The notes: generated by a model from the sequence alone, not told the origin. Positions 7,922 to 16,552 are shown, counted from the first letter of the stretch. The stretch is DNA of 64,000 nt from Pseudomonas sp. LB-090624 (GCF_003205205.1 NZ_QJRL01000022.1:35742-99741), one strand, 5' to 3'. A program made the numbers and translations.

Positions 7922-8845
7922 ATGGATTTCCGCCAACTGCGTTATTTCGTCGCGGTGTACGAAGAAGGCCATGTCGGCCGCGCCGCCGAGCGCCTGTCGC
8001 TGTCCCAGCCGGCGCTTTCACAGCAGATTCGTCAGCTGGAACATAGCCTTGACCTGAGCCTGTTCGAGCGCAGCAACAAGCGCCTGCTGCCGACCCTGGC
8101 GGCCCATACCTTGTACAACCATGCCCTGCCGCTACTCGACGGCCTGCAACGCGCCCATGAGGCCATGCGCAACTTCAAGGGCCAATCGCTGCGCACCTTG
8201 GCCATCGGTGTACTGCAGACCGTGCGGCCAAGCCTGGTACCGCAGCTGCTGGAACGGCTGCGCAAGGCACAGCCGCACCTTGTCGTGCAGATCTATGAAC
8301 TGTCGGGGCTGGAGATCGAGAGGCGCTTGCTCAATGGCAGCCTGGACATCGGCATCAGCTACCTGCCGCCGCGCCAGCCTGGCTTGCATGGCCTGCTGTT
8401 GTATGAGGATGAGCTGCAACTGGTGATCCCGGACACTCACCCACTGAAGGACTTCAAGAAGGTGTCCATCCGCCAGGCCGCCGAATTGCCCATGCTGATG
8501 CTGGGTGAGGAGTTCCAGATCCGCCAGATCTGGCAGGCGCAGCTGGCCAGCCAAGGGCGACGGCCGCAGGTGCAGGCAGAGATGAACAACATGGCGGGGA
8601 TTCTCGACAGCCTGGCGCACACGGCGCTGGCAACGATTCTGCCGGGGCGGGCCAAGGACGCTGCCGAGGATGATCAGGGTTTGCTGTGGAAACCGTTGAG
8701 CGAGCCGCGGGTGCCGCTGAAGGTCGGCCTGGTGTTCCGTGATGCCCAGCGCCAGCAGGCCTCGGTGGAGCTGCTGCGCACGCTGCTCGAGGAAGAGGCG
8801 GATGTCCGGCTGTTGGGAACATCGCCGCTGGATGTGCTGGCCTGA
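7922..8845 (+). CDS. LysR-family transcriptional regulator
   Basis: A 307-residue regulator with an N-terminal winged helix-turn-helix (about residues 1-60; MDFRQLRYFVAVYEEGHVGR and LSLSQPALSQQIRQLE) and a periplasmic-binding-like effector domain (about 90-295). I take the ATG at 7922; the GTG at 7913 would only add three residues. It is transcribed away from the class-III aminotransferase, and LysR genes commonly regulate the divergent neighbour. The effector is unknown. A strong terminator follows. Confidence 0.92.
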   Translation: MDFRQLRYFVAVYEEGHVGRAAERLSLSQPALSQQIRQLEHSLDLSLFERSNKRLLPTLAAHTLYNHALPLLDGLQRAHEAMRNFKGQSLRTLAIGVLQTVRPSLVPQLLERLRKAQPHLVVQIYELSGLEIERRLLNGSLDIGISYLPPRQPGLHGLLLYEDELQLVIPDTHPLKDFKKVSIRQAAELPMLMLGEEFQIRQIWQAQLASQGRRPQVQAEMNNMAGILDSLAHTALATILPGRAKDAAEDDQGLLWKPLSEPRVPLKVGLVFRDAQRQQASVELLRTLLEEEADVRLLGTSPLDVLA

Positions 8846-8860
8846 AAAACGCGCACAAAG

Positions 8861-8884
8861 AAAACCCCGCCGAAGCGGGGTTTC
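8861..8884 (+). terminator. Terminator after the LysR gene
   Basis: AAAACCCCGC (8861-8870), loop CGAA, GCGGGGTTT (8875-8883) forms a strong stem with flanking A and T, probably working in both directions. Confidence 0.8.
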
Positions 8885-9023
8885 CCAGACTGTTTCCCTG
8901 TGACATCCGTATCGCCCCGCCATCCTGGCAGGTGGTCCTTCGTCGTCGTCCTTGATCTGTCCTTTGCGCTTCCTGCGCAACGTCCATGTGTTAAAGATTA
9001 ACCGTGGATCCAATCTGGGAACA

Positions 9024-9041
9024 GTGGTGAAAAGTCACCAC
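9024..9041. promoter_or_regulatory. Isolated inverted repeat GTGGTGA-N4-TCACCAC
   Basis: A perfect 7-bp dyad with a 4-bp spacer in the 276-bp gap between two convergent genes. There is no T-run, and no promoter is expected here. Nothing else is recognised in 8885-9090. Confidence 0.3.
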
Positions 9042-9094
9042 GTCGTGTAGGAAAAAGCTTACAAAGTGATTTATTCCCAGATATACCGGGAATT

Positions 9095-9113
9095 GGGGCT
9101 GCTGCGCAGCCCC
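9095..9113 (-). terminator. Hairpin at the 3' end of the first acyl-CoA dehydrogenase
   Basis: GGGGCTGC (9095-9102) pairs perfectly with GCAGCCCC (9106-9113), 9 bp past the stop codon. It has no clear T-run on the minus strand, so it may terminate weakly or protect the transcript end. Confidence 0.5.
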
Positions 9114-9121
9114 AGAATCTG

Positions 9122-10900
9122 TCAGAACTGCTCGGCATCCAGCAGGTAAAGCGACTCGCTCCCCGCCTTCACCGATGCCACCAGCGAATCCACCCGTGGC
9201 AGCAAACGTGCAAAGTAGAACCGCGCCGTACCCAGCTTGCCCGAATAGAACGCCGCATCCCCCTCACCCGCCTGCGCAGCCCGCGCCATCAGTGCCCACA
9301 TGTAGCCGTAGGCAACATAGCCGAAGGCATGCAGGTACTCGACCGACGCCGCGCCAATTTCATTCGGGTTCCCTTTGGCTTGCTGCAGCACCCACTCGGT
9401 CAGCCCATCGAGCTGGTCGAGCGAAGCCGCCAAGGGCTTGGCAAACTCATGTAGCTCGCTGCCCGCGCTGGCAACGAACTGGCGAATCTCGTCAGAGAAC
9501 AGCTTGTAGTAGGCTCCGCCGCTGGCCACCACCTTGCGCCCCATCAAGTCGAGGGCCTGAATACCATTGGTGCCTTCGTAGATCTGGGTGATGCGCACAT
9601 CACGTACCAACTGCTCCTGGCCCCACTCGCGAATATAGCCATGCCCGCCGAATACCTGCTGGCCATGCACGGTGCACTCCAGGCCCAGGTCAGTGAGGAA
9701 GGCCTTGGCCACTGGGGTCAGGAGTGCCACCAGCTCTTCGCTGCGTTTGCGCACACTGGCGTCTTCACTGAACTTGGCACTGTCCAGCTGCATGGCCACA
9801 TAGGTGGAGAAGGCGCGGCCACCCTCGATAAGCGCCTTCATGGTCAGCAGCATGCGCCGCACGTCCGGGTGGACGATGATCGGGTCGGCGGCCTTGTCCT
9901 TGGCCTGCGGGCCGGTCGGGGCGCGGCTCTGCAGGCGGTCGCGGGCGTATTCCACGGCGTTCTGGTAGGAACGCTCAGCCGAGGCCAGGCCCTGGATGCC
10001 AACGCCCAGGCGCTCGTAGTTCATCATGGTGAACATGGCCGCCAAGCCCTTGTTCGGCTCACCGACGATGTAGCCGACTGCCTCGTCGAAGTTCATCACG
10101 CAGGTAGCCGAGGCCTGGATACCCATCTTGTGCTCGATCGAGCCGCAGGTAGCCGGGTTGCGCGCGCCCAGGCTACCGTCTTCGTTCACCAGGAACTTCG
10201 GCACCAGGAACAGCGAAATGCCTTTCGGCCCCGCCGGTGCATCCGGCAGCTTGGCCAGCACCAGGTGGATGATGTTTTCGGTCAGGTCGTGCTCGCCACC
10301 GGTGATGAAGATCTTGGTGCCGCTGACCTTGTAGCTGCCGTCAGCCTGCGGTTCGGCCTTGGTGCGAATGATGCCCAGGTCGGTGCCGGCATGCGGCTCG
10401 GTCAGGCACATGGAGCCAGCCCAAACGCCGGCATACATCTTCGGCAGGTATTTTTCCTTCAACGCTTCACTGGCATGGGCGTTGATCGACAGGCATGCAC
10501 CGGCGGTCAGCATCGGGTACAACCCGAAGGACAGGCTGGACGCATTGACCATTTCCTCGACCTGGGCCGAGATGGCCTTGGGCATGCCCATGCCGCCGAA
10601 CACCGGGTCGCCGCCCACACCTACCCAGCCGCCTTCGGCGTAGGTGTTGTAGGCCTCGATGAAGCCGGCCGGGGTGCGTACCGCGCCTTGGTCCCAGTGG
10701 CAGCCTTCTTCATCGGCAGCGCGGCTGAGCGGTGCGATGGACCTGGCGGTGACCTTGCCGGCTTCCTCCAGCACGGCCATGGCCGTATCGGCATCGACAA
10801 CTTCGGCCAGCCCGGGCAACTGCGCCCACTGCTCGGCCACGTTGAACACTTCATTGAGTACGAAGCGCATGTCGCGCAGGGGCGCTTTATAGTCAGCCAT
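9122..10900 (-). CDS. Acyl-CoA dehydrogenase, DmdC-type (copy 1)
   Basis: A 592-residue FAD-dependent acyl-CoA dehydrogenase that makes the first, alpha-beta double bond in acyl-CoA oxidation. It is of the long type: an extra N-terminal segment (MADYKAPLRDMRFVLNEV), the usual N-terminal, middle (MCLTEPHAGTDLG; KIFITGGEHDL) and C-terminal domains, and the extra C-terminal domain typical of the 3-methylmercaptopropionyl-CoA dehydrogenase-like group. The catalytic base is predicted as Glu442 in IYEGTNGIQAL. It is clearly paralogous to the gene at 12498-14303. The chain length or aromatic preference cannot be read from sequence. A perfect palindromic operator lies about 100 bp upstream. Confidence 0.93.
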   Translation of the reverse strand: MADYKAPLRDMRFVLNEVFNVAEQWAQLPGLAEVVDADTAMAVLEEAGKVTARSIAPLSRAADEEGCHWDQGAVRTPAGFIEAYNTYAEGGWVGVGGDPVFGGMGMPKAISAQVEEMVNASSLSFGLYPMLTAGACLSINAHASEALKEKYLPKMYAGVWAGSMCLTEPHAGTDLGIIRTKAEPQADGSYKVSGTKIFITGGEHDLTENIIHLVLAKLPDAPAGPKGISLFLVPKFLVNEDGSLGARNPATCGSIEHKMGIQASATCVMNFDEAVGYIVGEPNKGLAAMFTMMNYERLGVGIQGLASAERSYQNAVEYARDRLQSRAPTGPQAKDKAADPIIVHPDVRRMLLTMKALIEGGRAFSTYVAMQLDSAKFSEDASVRKRSEELVALLTPVAKAFLTDLGLECTVHGQQVFGGHGYIREWGQEQLVRDVRITQIYEGTNGIQALDLMGRKVVASGGAYYKLFSDEIRQFVASAGSELHEFAKPLAASLDQLDGLTEWVLQQAKGNPNEIGAASVEYLHAFGYVAYGYMWALMARAAQAGEGDAAFYSGKLGTARFYFARLLPRVDSLVASVKAGSESLYLLDAEQF

Positions 10901-11002
10901 GACAACCTCTCGATAGTCGGGTCGGGGCGGTCTCGGGGAACCGCGACACTGGGGTTACTGCCAGTGTAACCGAACAACTTTTACGAGACATAGGGTCATC
11001 AG

Positions 11003-11018
11003 TAGACTGTAAAGTCTA
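11003..11018. promoter_or_regulatory. Palindromic operator TAGACT-GTAA-AGTCTA
   Basis: A perfect 16-bp dyad with 6-bp arms lies in the 124-bp gap between the GGDEF gene and the first acyl-CoA dehydrogenase, where the promoter of the latter must be. The size and symmetry suit a TetR-family repressor. No such regulator gene is next to it. Confidence 0.5.
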
Positions 11019-11024
11019 TTTTGG

Positions 11025-12308
11025 TCATGCAGTGCGCACGGCTCCGCGTTGCGATTGCTGCCCGTGCACCATGACGCAATTGCGCCCTGCGCCTTTGGCG
11101 CTGTACAGCGCCTGGTCAGCGCACTTCAATACCGCATCGGGGTTGCGATGATCGGCCTGGCGCTCGGCCACGCCAATGCTGATGGTGACCGACACCGTGC
11201 CACCGCTGCTGCCCGCGCGGCGTTGGCGCCCGGCGCTATCATCCTGCGGGCGGCTATGCTGGTCGCGCAGGTGCATCACGTAGTTGGCGATCACTTCGCG
11301 CACGGCTTCCACGTGCGGCACGCATTCCTCGGCGGTCTTACCGGCAAACACCAAGGCGAATTCCTCGCCACCATAACGGTAGGCGCGGCCACCGCCGGTG
11401 ACCTTGGACAAGCGGCTGGCGACCAAACGCAGCACCTGGTCGCCGACGTCGTGGCCGTGGGTGTCGTTGAATTTCTTGAAGTGGTCGACGTCGGTCATTG
11501 CGATCACATAATTGCGCCCCAGACGTTGCATGCGCTCGTTCAGCGCACGCCGCCCCGGCAGCCCGGTCAGTTCATCGCGGAAGGCCATCTGGTAAGCCTC
11601 GTGAGCGACCGCAGCTGCAATCATCAGCATCACCTGGCTGCACATGATGTTCAGGGTGAACGGCAGGATGAAGGTTTGCGGCAGCATCCAGAAGATGCCC
11701 AGCAGGCCAATCACCTGCGCCGCGTGCAGCGGCCGTGGGGCGCGCAGGTATTGCACCACCAGCAGGATGAACACACCGAAGAACAGCGGGTAGACCAACT
11801 GGATCAGGCTCATCCACTGGCCATGCAACGCCGGCCAGCGGATCTCCGCCAGCCAGCTGAGCAACGCCTCGGGGTAGCTTTGCTCCAGGGCCACTGCCAC
11901 GCTGCCGACAGCGAACAGCACGGCGCCACGGGCGATCAGATCCTGCAGCAGGTGGGTACGTTCCTGCCAGGCTCCGTACAGCCCGAACAGCGCCGGCAGC
12001 AGCAGGCACACCAGGTGGAAGATCACCGCGGCGTCCTCGCGCACGCGGCCATGGTCACGGTAGAAGTCCGTCTGCGTATCGAGCAGAAAGTAGGCAATGT
12101 ACACCGTGAGCATCAGGAACAGCTCACGCTGACGGCGGTACACCGCGCAATAGGCGCCACCCAGTAGCAGCACCAAGGTGGGCAGGACGTTGAACAGCGA
12201 TGTGAAGAAAACACTGAGGTCTCTCACATAGGCTGCGGCGAGCCCTGCCACCAACAGGAGCAGTGATGGCAGGAAGTGGCTTGCGCGTACAGCGTTAAGA
12301 CGAAACAA
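11025..12308 (-). CDS. Membrane-bound diguanylate cyclase (GGDEF)
   Basis: A 427-residue protein with a hydrophobic N-terminal half (roughly seven or more membrane segments between residues 10 and 235) and a C-terminal GGDEF domain (about 240-415). The active-site motif is intact as GGEEF at 313-317, and the metal-binding DVDHFKKFND segment is present, so it should make cyclic di-GMP. I see no RxxD inhibitory site just before the motif. The gene sits between two paralogous acyl-CoA dehydrogenases, all on the minus strand, but gaps of 124 and 189 bp with operators and a terminator suggest separate transcripts. The signal sensed is unknown. Confidence 0.9.
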   Translation of the reverse strand: MFRLNAVRASHFLPSLLLLVAGLAAAYVRDLSVFFTSLFNVLPTLVLLLGGAYCAVYRRQRELFLMLTVYIAYFLLDTQTDFYRDHGRVREDAAVIFHLVCLLLPALFGLYGAWQERTHLLQDLIARGAVLFAVGSVAVALEQSYPEALLSWLAEIRWPALHGQWMSLIQLVYPLFFGVFILLVVQYLRAPRPLHAAQVIGLLGIFWMLPQTFILPFTLNIMCSQVMLMIAAAVAHEAYQMAFRDELTGLPGRRALNERMQRLGRNYVIAMTDVDHFKKFNDTHGHDVGDQVLRLVASRLSKVTGGGRAYRYGGEEFALVFAGKTAEECVPHVEAVREVIANYVMHLRDQHSRPQDDSAGRQRRAGSSGGTVSVTISIGVAERQADHRNPDAVLKCADQALYSAKGAGRNCVMVHGQQSQRGAVRTA

Positions 12309-12438
12309 GGGTAATCTCCAACCCGGCAGATCAATGATGGCATTGTGCCCTTACTTCATCGGCAGTGCACATGAACAGTTGAGTTTGCGAACGAATGAAC
12401 GAAGCTCCGGCCTCCAGCAAAGGGTCGTGCTGTACCTG

Positions 12439-12479
12439 AAAAAATAAAAAACCCGCCTGCCGGTGAGGGCAGGCGGGTT
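12439..12479 (-). terminator. Terminator of the second acyl-CoA dehydrogenase
   Basis: ACCCGCCTGCC (12451-12461) pairs with GGCAGGCGGGT (12468-12478); on the minus strand it is followed by a T-rich run (12439-12450 in complement). It ends the dehydrogenase transcript before the GGDEF gene. Confidence 0.88.
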
Positions 12480-12497
12480 CTGGCTACCGCGCCAGGG

Positions 12498-14303
12498 TCA
12501 GTAGGACAGGCCGAAGTTTTCTTCGTCCATTGCCATCAGGTTGTTGGCACCCGACAGCATGGTCGCCACATGGGTACGGGTCCGCGGCAGGATGCGCTGG
12601 AAGTAGAAGCGCGCCGTCTGCAGCTTGGCCGTGTAGAACGCCTCTTCGCTGGTACCGGCTGCCAGTTTTTCGGCGGCCAGGCGGGCGATGTCGGCCCAGA
12701 AGTAGGCAAGGCAGGCGTAGCCGGAATACATCAGGTAATCAACCGAGGCCGCACCCACCTCTTCACGATCCTTCATGGCGGCCATGCCCACTTTCATGGT
12801 CAGCTCACCCCATTCCTTGTTGATCGCGGCCAGTGGCTCGACGAATTCCTTCACCGCCTCAACGCCTTCCTGGGCCTGGCAGAACTTGTGCACGATCTTG
12901 GTGAAGCCCTTCAAGGCTTCGCCTTGGGTCATCAGCACCTTGCGGCCGAGCAGGTCGAGGGCCTGGATACCGGTGGTGCCTTCGTACAGCATCGAGATAC
13001 GGCTGTCGCGTACGTTCTGCTCCATACCCCACTCGGCGATGAAGCCGTGGCCGCCATAGATCTGCACGCCGTGGTTGGCGGCCTCGAAACCGACTTCGGT
13101 CATGAACGCCTTGGCAATCGGGGTCAGGAACGCCAGCAGGGCGTCAGCCTTCTTGCGCTCTTCTTCGTCCTGGCTGTACTTGACGATGTCCACCTGCTTG
13201 GCGGTGAAGTACACCATCGCGCGGTTGCCCTCGGCGAAGGCTTTCATGGTCAGCAGCATGCGACGCACGTCTGGGTGGACGATGATCGGGTCGGCAGCCT
13301 TGTCCGGCGCTTTCGGGCCAGTCAGGGAACGCATCTGCAGGCGCTCACGGGCGTACTTCAGGCCGCCCTGGAACGCCACTTCGGCGTGGGCCAAGCCTTG
13401 CAGCGCGGTACCCAGACGTGCGGTGTTCATGAAGGTGAACATGCAGTTCAGGCCTTTGTTGGCTGGGCCAATCAGGTAGCCGGTGGCTGCATCGAAGTTC
13501 ATGACGCAGGTAGCGTTGCCGTGGATACCCATCTTGTGCTCGATAGAGCCGCAGCTCACGCCGTTGCGCTCGCCCACACCGCCTTCGGCGTTGGGCAGGA
13601 ACTTCGGCACGATGAACAGCGAGATACCCTTGGTACCGGCCGGTGCGTCCGGCAGGCGGGCCAGGACGATATGGACGATGTTCTCGGCCATGTCATGCTC
13701 ACCGGCCGAAATGAATATCTTGGTGCCCGACACCTTGTAGCTGCCGTCGGCCTGTGGCTCGGCCTTGGTGCGCAACATGCCCAGGTCAGTACCGCAGTGC
13801 GGCTCGGTCAGACACATGGTGCCGGTCCACTCGCCAGACACCAGCTTGGTCAGGTAGGTGTGCTGCTGCTCGGCGGTGCCGTGCGCAGAAATAGTGTTCA
13901 TCGCGCCATGCGACAGGCCTGGGTACATGCCCCACGACCAGTTCGAACCGCCAACCATTTCGCTCAGGGCCAGGCCCAGCGACTCCGGCAGGCCTTGGCC
14001 GCCGTGCTCGACGTCGTGCGCCAGGCTCGGCCAGCCGCCTTCTACGAACTGCTGGTACGCCTCTTTGAAGCCGGTCGGGGTTTTCACACCCGACTCACTC
14101 CAGGTGCAGCCTTCCTGGTCACCCACGCGGTTCAGCGGCGACAACACCTGCTCACAGAACTTCGCGCCTTCTTCAAGGATCGCATCGACCATGTCGGGCG
14201 TTGCGTCCTGGCAACCCGGCAGGCTCTGATAGTGCGCCTCGTAGCCGAGCAGCTCGTCGCGAACGAAGCGGATATCACGCAAGGGGGCTTTGTAATCAGG
14301 CAT
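12498..14303 (-). CDS. Acyl-CoA dehydrogenase, DmdC-type (copy 2)
   Basis: A 601-residue paralogue of the protein encoded at 9122-10900, with the same extended architecture (MPDYKAPLRDIRFVRDEL start; MCLTEPHCGTDLGMLR; KIFISAGEHDM). The catalytic base is predicted as Glu441 in LYEGTTGIQAL. From memory, the orthologue in P. putida KT2440 has been purified as an inducible phenylacyl-CoA dehydrogenase; I cannot confirm the identity here. A tandem PsrA-like operator about 57-84 bp upstream of the start suggests control by fatty-acyl signals. Terminated by a strong hairpin. Confidence 0.93.
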   Translation of the reverse strand: MPDYKAPLRDIRFVRDELLGYEAHYQSLPGCQDATPDMVDAILEEGAKFCEQVLSPLNRVGDQEGCTWSESGVKTPTGFKEAYQQFVEGGWPSLAHDVEHGGQGLPESLGLALSEMVGGSNWSWGMYPGLSHGAMNTISAHGTAEQQHTYLTKLVSGEWTGTMCLTEPHCGTDLGMLRTKAEPQADGSYKVSGTKIFISAGEHDMAENIVHIVLARLPDAPAGTKGISLFIVPKFLPNAEGGVGERNGVSCGSIEHKMGIHGNATCVMNFDAATGYLIGPANKGLNCMFTFMNTARLGTALQGLAHAEVAFQGGLKYARERLQMRSLTGPKAPDKAADPIIVHPDVRRMLLTMKAFAEGNRAMVYFTAKQVDIVKYSQDEEERKKADALLAFLTPIAKAFMTEVGFEAANHGVQIYGGHGFIAEWGMEQNVRDSRISMLYEGTTGIQALDLLGRKVLMTQGEALKGFTKIVHKFCQAQEGVEAVKEFVEPLAAINKEWGELTMKVGMAAMKDREEVGAASVDYLMYSGYACLAYFWADIARLAAEKLAAGTSEEAFYTAKLQTARFYFQRILPRTRTHVATMLSGANNLMAMDEENFGLSY

Positions 14304-14605
14304 TGCGATGAACCTCTAGGTGAGTTCTGTGGGGTGACTCGCGCTCGGCGCGACGTCTGTCAAACAGTTGTTTGAAACTTACGTTTAGCTCCCGCTTATG
14401 TCAAGGAGGGACTATGGTGCCATTTACGCCGCGGAAAATGGCGTATGCGCCAACCGCAGGCAAAAGCCCCCTTCTTGGGAGCCGACATGCCGCTAAACAG
14501 ACAGGCCAGGCAAAAGAGTTGCATGCCTGCCGATTCGCGGGCACGCCCTCTCGCACAGGCTCCCACAGGGGCTGAGCGGGTAGGGAACTTGATTGGCGCG
14601 CCGTG
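14304..14605. other. Intergenic region before the second acyl-CoA dehydrogenase
   Basis: This 302-bp gap holds the tandem PsrA-like operators near 14360-14387 and, further on, a degenerate REP-like stretch around 14530-14575 (GCGGGCACGCCC and CTCCCACAGG). I see no coding potential. Confidence 0.6.
14360..14387. promoter_or_regulatory. Tandem PsrA-like operators
   Basis: CAAAC-AGTT-GTTTG (14361-14374), inside the 16-bp palindrome TCAAACAGTTGTTTGA, is followed with a one-base overlap by GAAAC-TTAC-GTTTA (14374-14387). The published PsrA consensus is [G/C]AAAC-N2-4-GTTT[G/C]; the first site matches fully and the second misses only the last base. PsrA is a TetR-type repressor released by long-chain fatty acids or acyl-CoAs, and the target here is an acyl-CoA dehydrogenase. 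The match is read by eye. Confidence 0.7.
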
Positions 14606-14902
14606 TCAGGCGTAGGTATCGATAATCCGGCCGAGCATTTCGTCGGATGCCTTGACCACTTTTGCGCCAAGCTCGACTTCGGTCTTGCCCACTGCCTGTT
14701 GCACGACACTGGTAGCAAGGTCCATCTGCTGGCTGCGGTCCACCGCGCGCAGGCGTTCGGCCTGAAAATCGCTGGATTGGCTGGTGGCAGTGCGTTCAGC
14801 ACTGATATTGGCGATCTGGCCGGCGGCCTGATCGAGACGGTTCTGGCCGGACTGGATTGCGCTCAAGCCTGCGTAGTAGGCGGAGCTACCGGTGATTTCC
14901 AT
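14606..14902 (-). CDS. Small flagellar rod/hook-like protein
   Basis: A 98-residue protein. Its N-terminus (SSAYYAGLSAIQSGQNRLDQAAGQIAN) resembles the amphipathic N-terminal helix of flagellar rod and hook proteins such as FlgB, FlgC and FlgE, which read ...GLxAxQxxLDxxAxNIAN. Its C-terminus (ASDEMLGRIIDTYA) resembles their C-terminal helix. The whole body between the helices is missing, so it is far shorter than FlgC (about 145 residues). No other flagellar gene is nearby. It lies 140 bp beyond bioD in the same direction. Function unknown; some databases may label it with unrelated names. Confidence 0.7.
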   Translation of the reverse strand: MEITGSSAYYAGLSAIQSGQNRLDQAAGQIANISAERTATSQSSDFQAERLRAVDRSQQMDLATSVVQQAVGKTEVELGAKVVKASDEMLGRIIDTYA

Positions 14903-15042
14903 GTCAGGACTCCATTGACGCTGGATAGGAACACGCCAATTAAAGCAGGCGATCAGCGAAAAGGCCCGTTTAAATCGCTAATGGCCCGGTGCCAGTTGAT
15001 AGGCCTTGGGTATCCCTGCGATGAAGCCGGGCCTGAAAACAG

Positions 15043-15723
15043 CTAATCCAGCAGATCCAGGTGCAGATGTTCAGCCACCATGTCGGCACTGGCCTGCTTG
15101 AGCTTGGGTACCCGCCCCAGGCAGGGTGCAGGCAACCGTTCGGCCAGGCTGGCCAGGTTCTCTTCCAGCCTTGAAGTACGCGGTTCGATGATGTTGGCCA
15201 CCCAACCCGCCAACTGCAGCCCATCGCGCTCGATCGCCTCGGCACTGAGCAAGGCATGGCTGATGCAGCCCAGCCGCACCCCCACGACCAGAATTACTGG
15301 CAGCTTCAGCGCTACGGCAAGGTCGGACAGGTTCTCCAGACCAGACAATGGCACACGCCAGCCACCCGCCCCTTCAATCAATGTGAAGTCGGCATTTTGT
15401 TGCAGCACGTTGCGCATCGCCGCCAGCAGCTCCGGCACTGCCAGCGTCACCCCCGCCTCGCGCGCCGCCACATGCGGAGCGATGGCAGGCTCGAAGGCAA
15501 ACGGGTTGACCTGCTCATAAGGCAACTTGATCGTGCTTTCATCGATCAGGGCCTGCGCATCGCTGTTGCGTAAGCCTTTGGGCGTCATCGTACAGCCAGA
15601 GGCCACCGGCTTGGCGCCCAGGGTGCTCATGCCCTGCGAGCGCGCCGCATGCAGCAGCCCGGCGGCAATGGTGGTCTTGCCGACATCGGTATCGGTACCG
15701 GCAATGAAATAGGCCTGGCTCAT
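15043..15723 (-). CDS. bioD: BioD, dethiobiotin synthetase
   Basis: A 226-residue ATP-dependent enzyme that closes the ureido ring of dethiobiotin from 7,8-diaminopelargonate and CO2, the step before BioB. The P-loop is GTDTDVGKTT (residues 9-18). I start at the ATG at 15723, which has GGGGAG upstream; an ORF-extending start at 15813 lies inside bioC. It is the last gene of the bioBFHCD operon, 10 bp after bioC. Confidence 0.96.
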   Translation of the reverse strand: MSQAYFIAGTDTDVGKTTIAAGLLHAARSQGMSTLGAKPVASGCTMTPKGLRNSDAQALIDESTIKLPYEQVNPFAFEPAIAPHVAAREAGVTLAVPELLAAMRNVLQQNADFTLIEGAGGWRVPLSGLENLSDLAVALKLPVILVVGVRLGCISHALLSAEAIERDGLQLAGWVANIIEPRTSRLEENLASLAERLPAPCLGRVPKLKQASADMVAEHLHLDLLD

Positions 15724-15733
15724 CTCGCTCCCC

Positions 15734-16552
15734 TTACGCCTGTGGCTTGCGCAACACACCATAGACCACCTGATAGGTGGCTGGCAGCCCCGCAGGCTGG
15801 CGAAATGCTTCATAAGCCTGCAACAGGCCCTGCATGCGTGCCCGCCCGGTAAGGCCGGAAGGCCGCCCAGGGTTCAGATTGTGCGCACCCAGCGCCTTCA
15901 GTTCGTGGGTCAGGCTGCGCACATCGGGGTAATGCAGCACGTGTGGGCAGCGCTGCAGCTCAAGGTGTTCGAAGCCACTGCCGGCACACAGGCGCTGGTA
16001 GTCCTCGAAACGGCGGAAGCGGTTCACATGCACCAGGCCATCCACGGCCTGCCAACTGGCGCGCAGTTCATCGAGGGTGCCCACGCACAGGCTACTGAAA
16101 GCCAACACGCCACCCGGGCGCAGCACGCGCTGGGCTTCTGCCAGCACACTGGCGAACTGGTCGCACCATTGCACAGCCAGGCTGGTGAACACCAGGTCAA
16201 CGCTGGCATCGCGCAGCGGCAAGCGCTCGGCGTCGCCGGCTACGTGATAGTGCGCCCCACCTTGCTCATTGCGGGCATGGCGCAGCATGCCTTCGGCAAT
16301 ATCGACCGCTACGCCGCTGGCCTGGGTGAAACGTTCGGCCAGGATACGGCTGAAGTGGCCGGTGCCACTGCCCAGGTCCAGCCAGCGCGATGGCTGCAGG
16401 CCCGCGGGCAACTGCTGTAACAGCCCCAAACCGACGGCACGCTGCAGCGCAGCCACGCTGTCGTAGCTTCCCGCAGCGCGGGAAAACGAAGCCGCTACCT
16501 GGCGTTTGTCGGGCAATGCGCCGGGCAGGGTCGGACGGGATAGGTCAGTCAT
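15734..16552 (-). CDS. bioC: BioC, malonyl-ACP O-methyltransferase
   Basis: A 272-residue SAM-dependent methyltransferase; the nucleotide-binding motif is LDLGSGTGHFSRI (58-70). BioC methylates the free carboxyl of malonyl-ACP so that fatty acid synthesis can build the pimeloyl chain. The N-terminal DKRQVAASFSRAAGSYD segment is characteristic of BioC. The start at 16552 overlaps the bioH stop by 8 bp, so the genes are coupled. Confidence 0.95.
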   Translation of the reverse strand: MTDLSRPTLPGALPDKRQVAASFSRAAGSYDSVAALQRAVGLGLLQQLPAGLQPSRWLDLGSGTGHFSRILAERFTQASGVAVDIAEGMLRHARNEQGGAHYHVAGDAERLPLRDASVDLVFTSLAVQWCDQFASVLAEAQRVLRPGGVLAFSSLCVGTLDELRASWQAVDGLVHVNRFRRFEDYQRLCAGSGFEHLELQRCPHVLHYPDVRSLTHELKALGAHNLNPGRPSGLTGRARMQGLLQAYEAFRQPAGLPATYQVVYGVLRKPQA

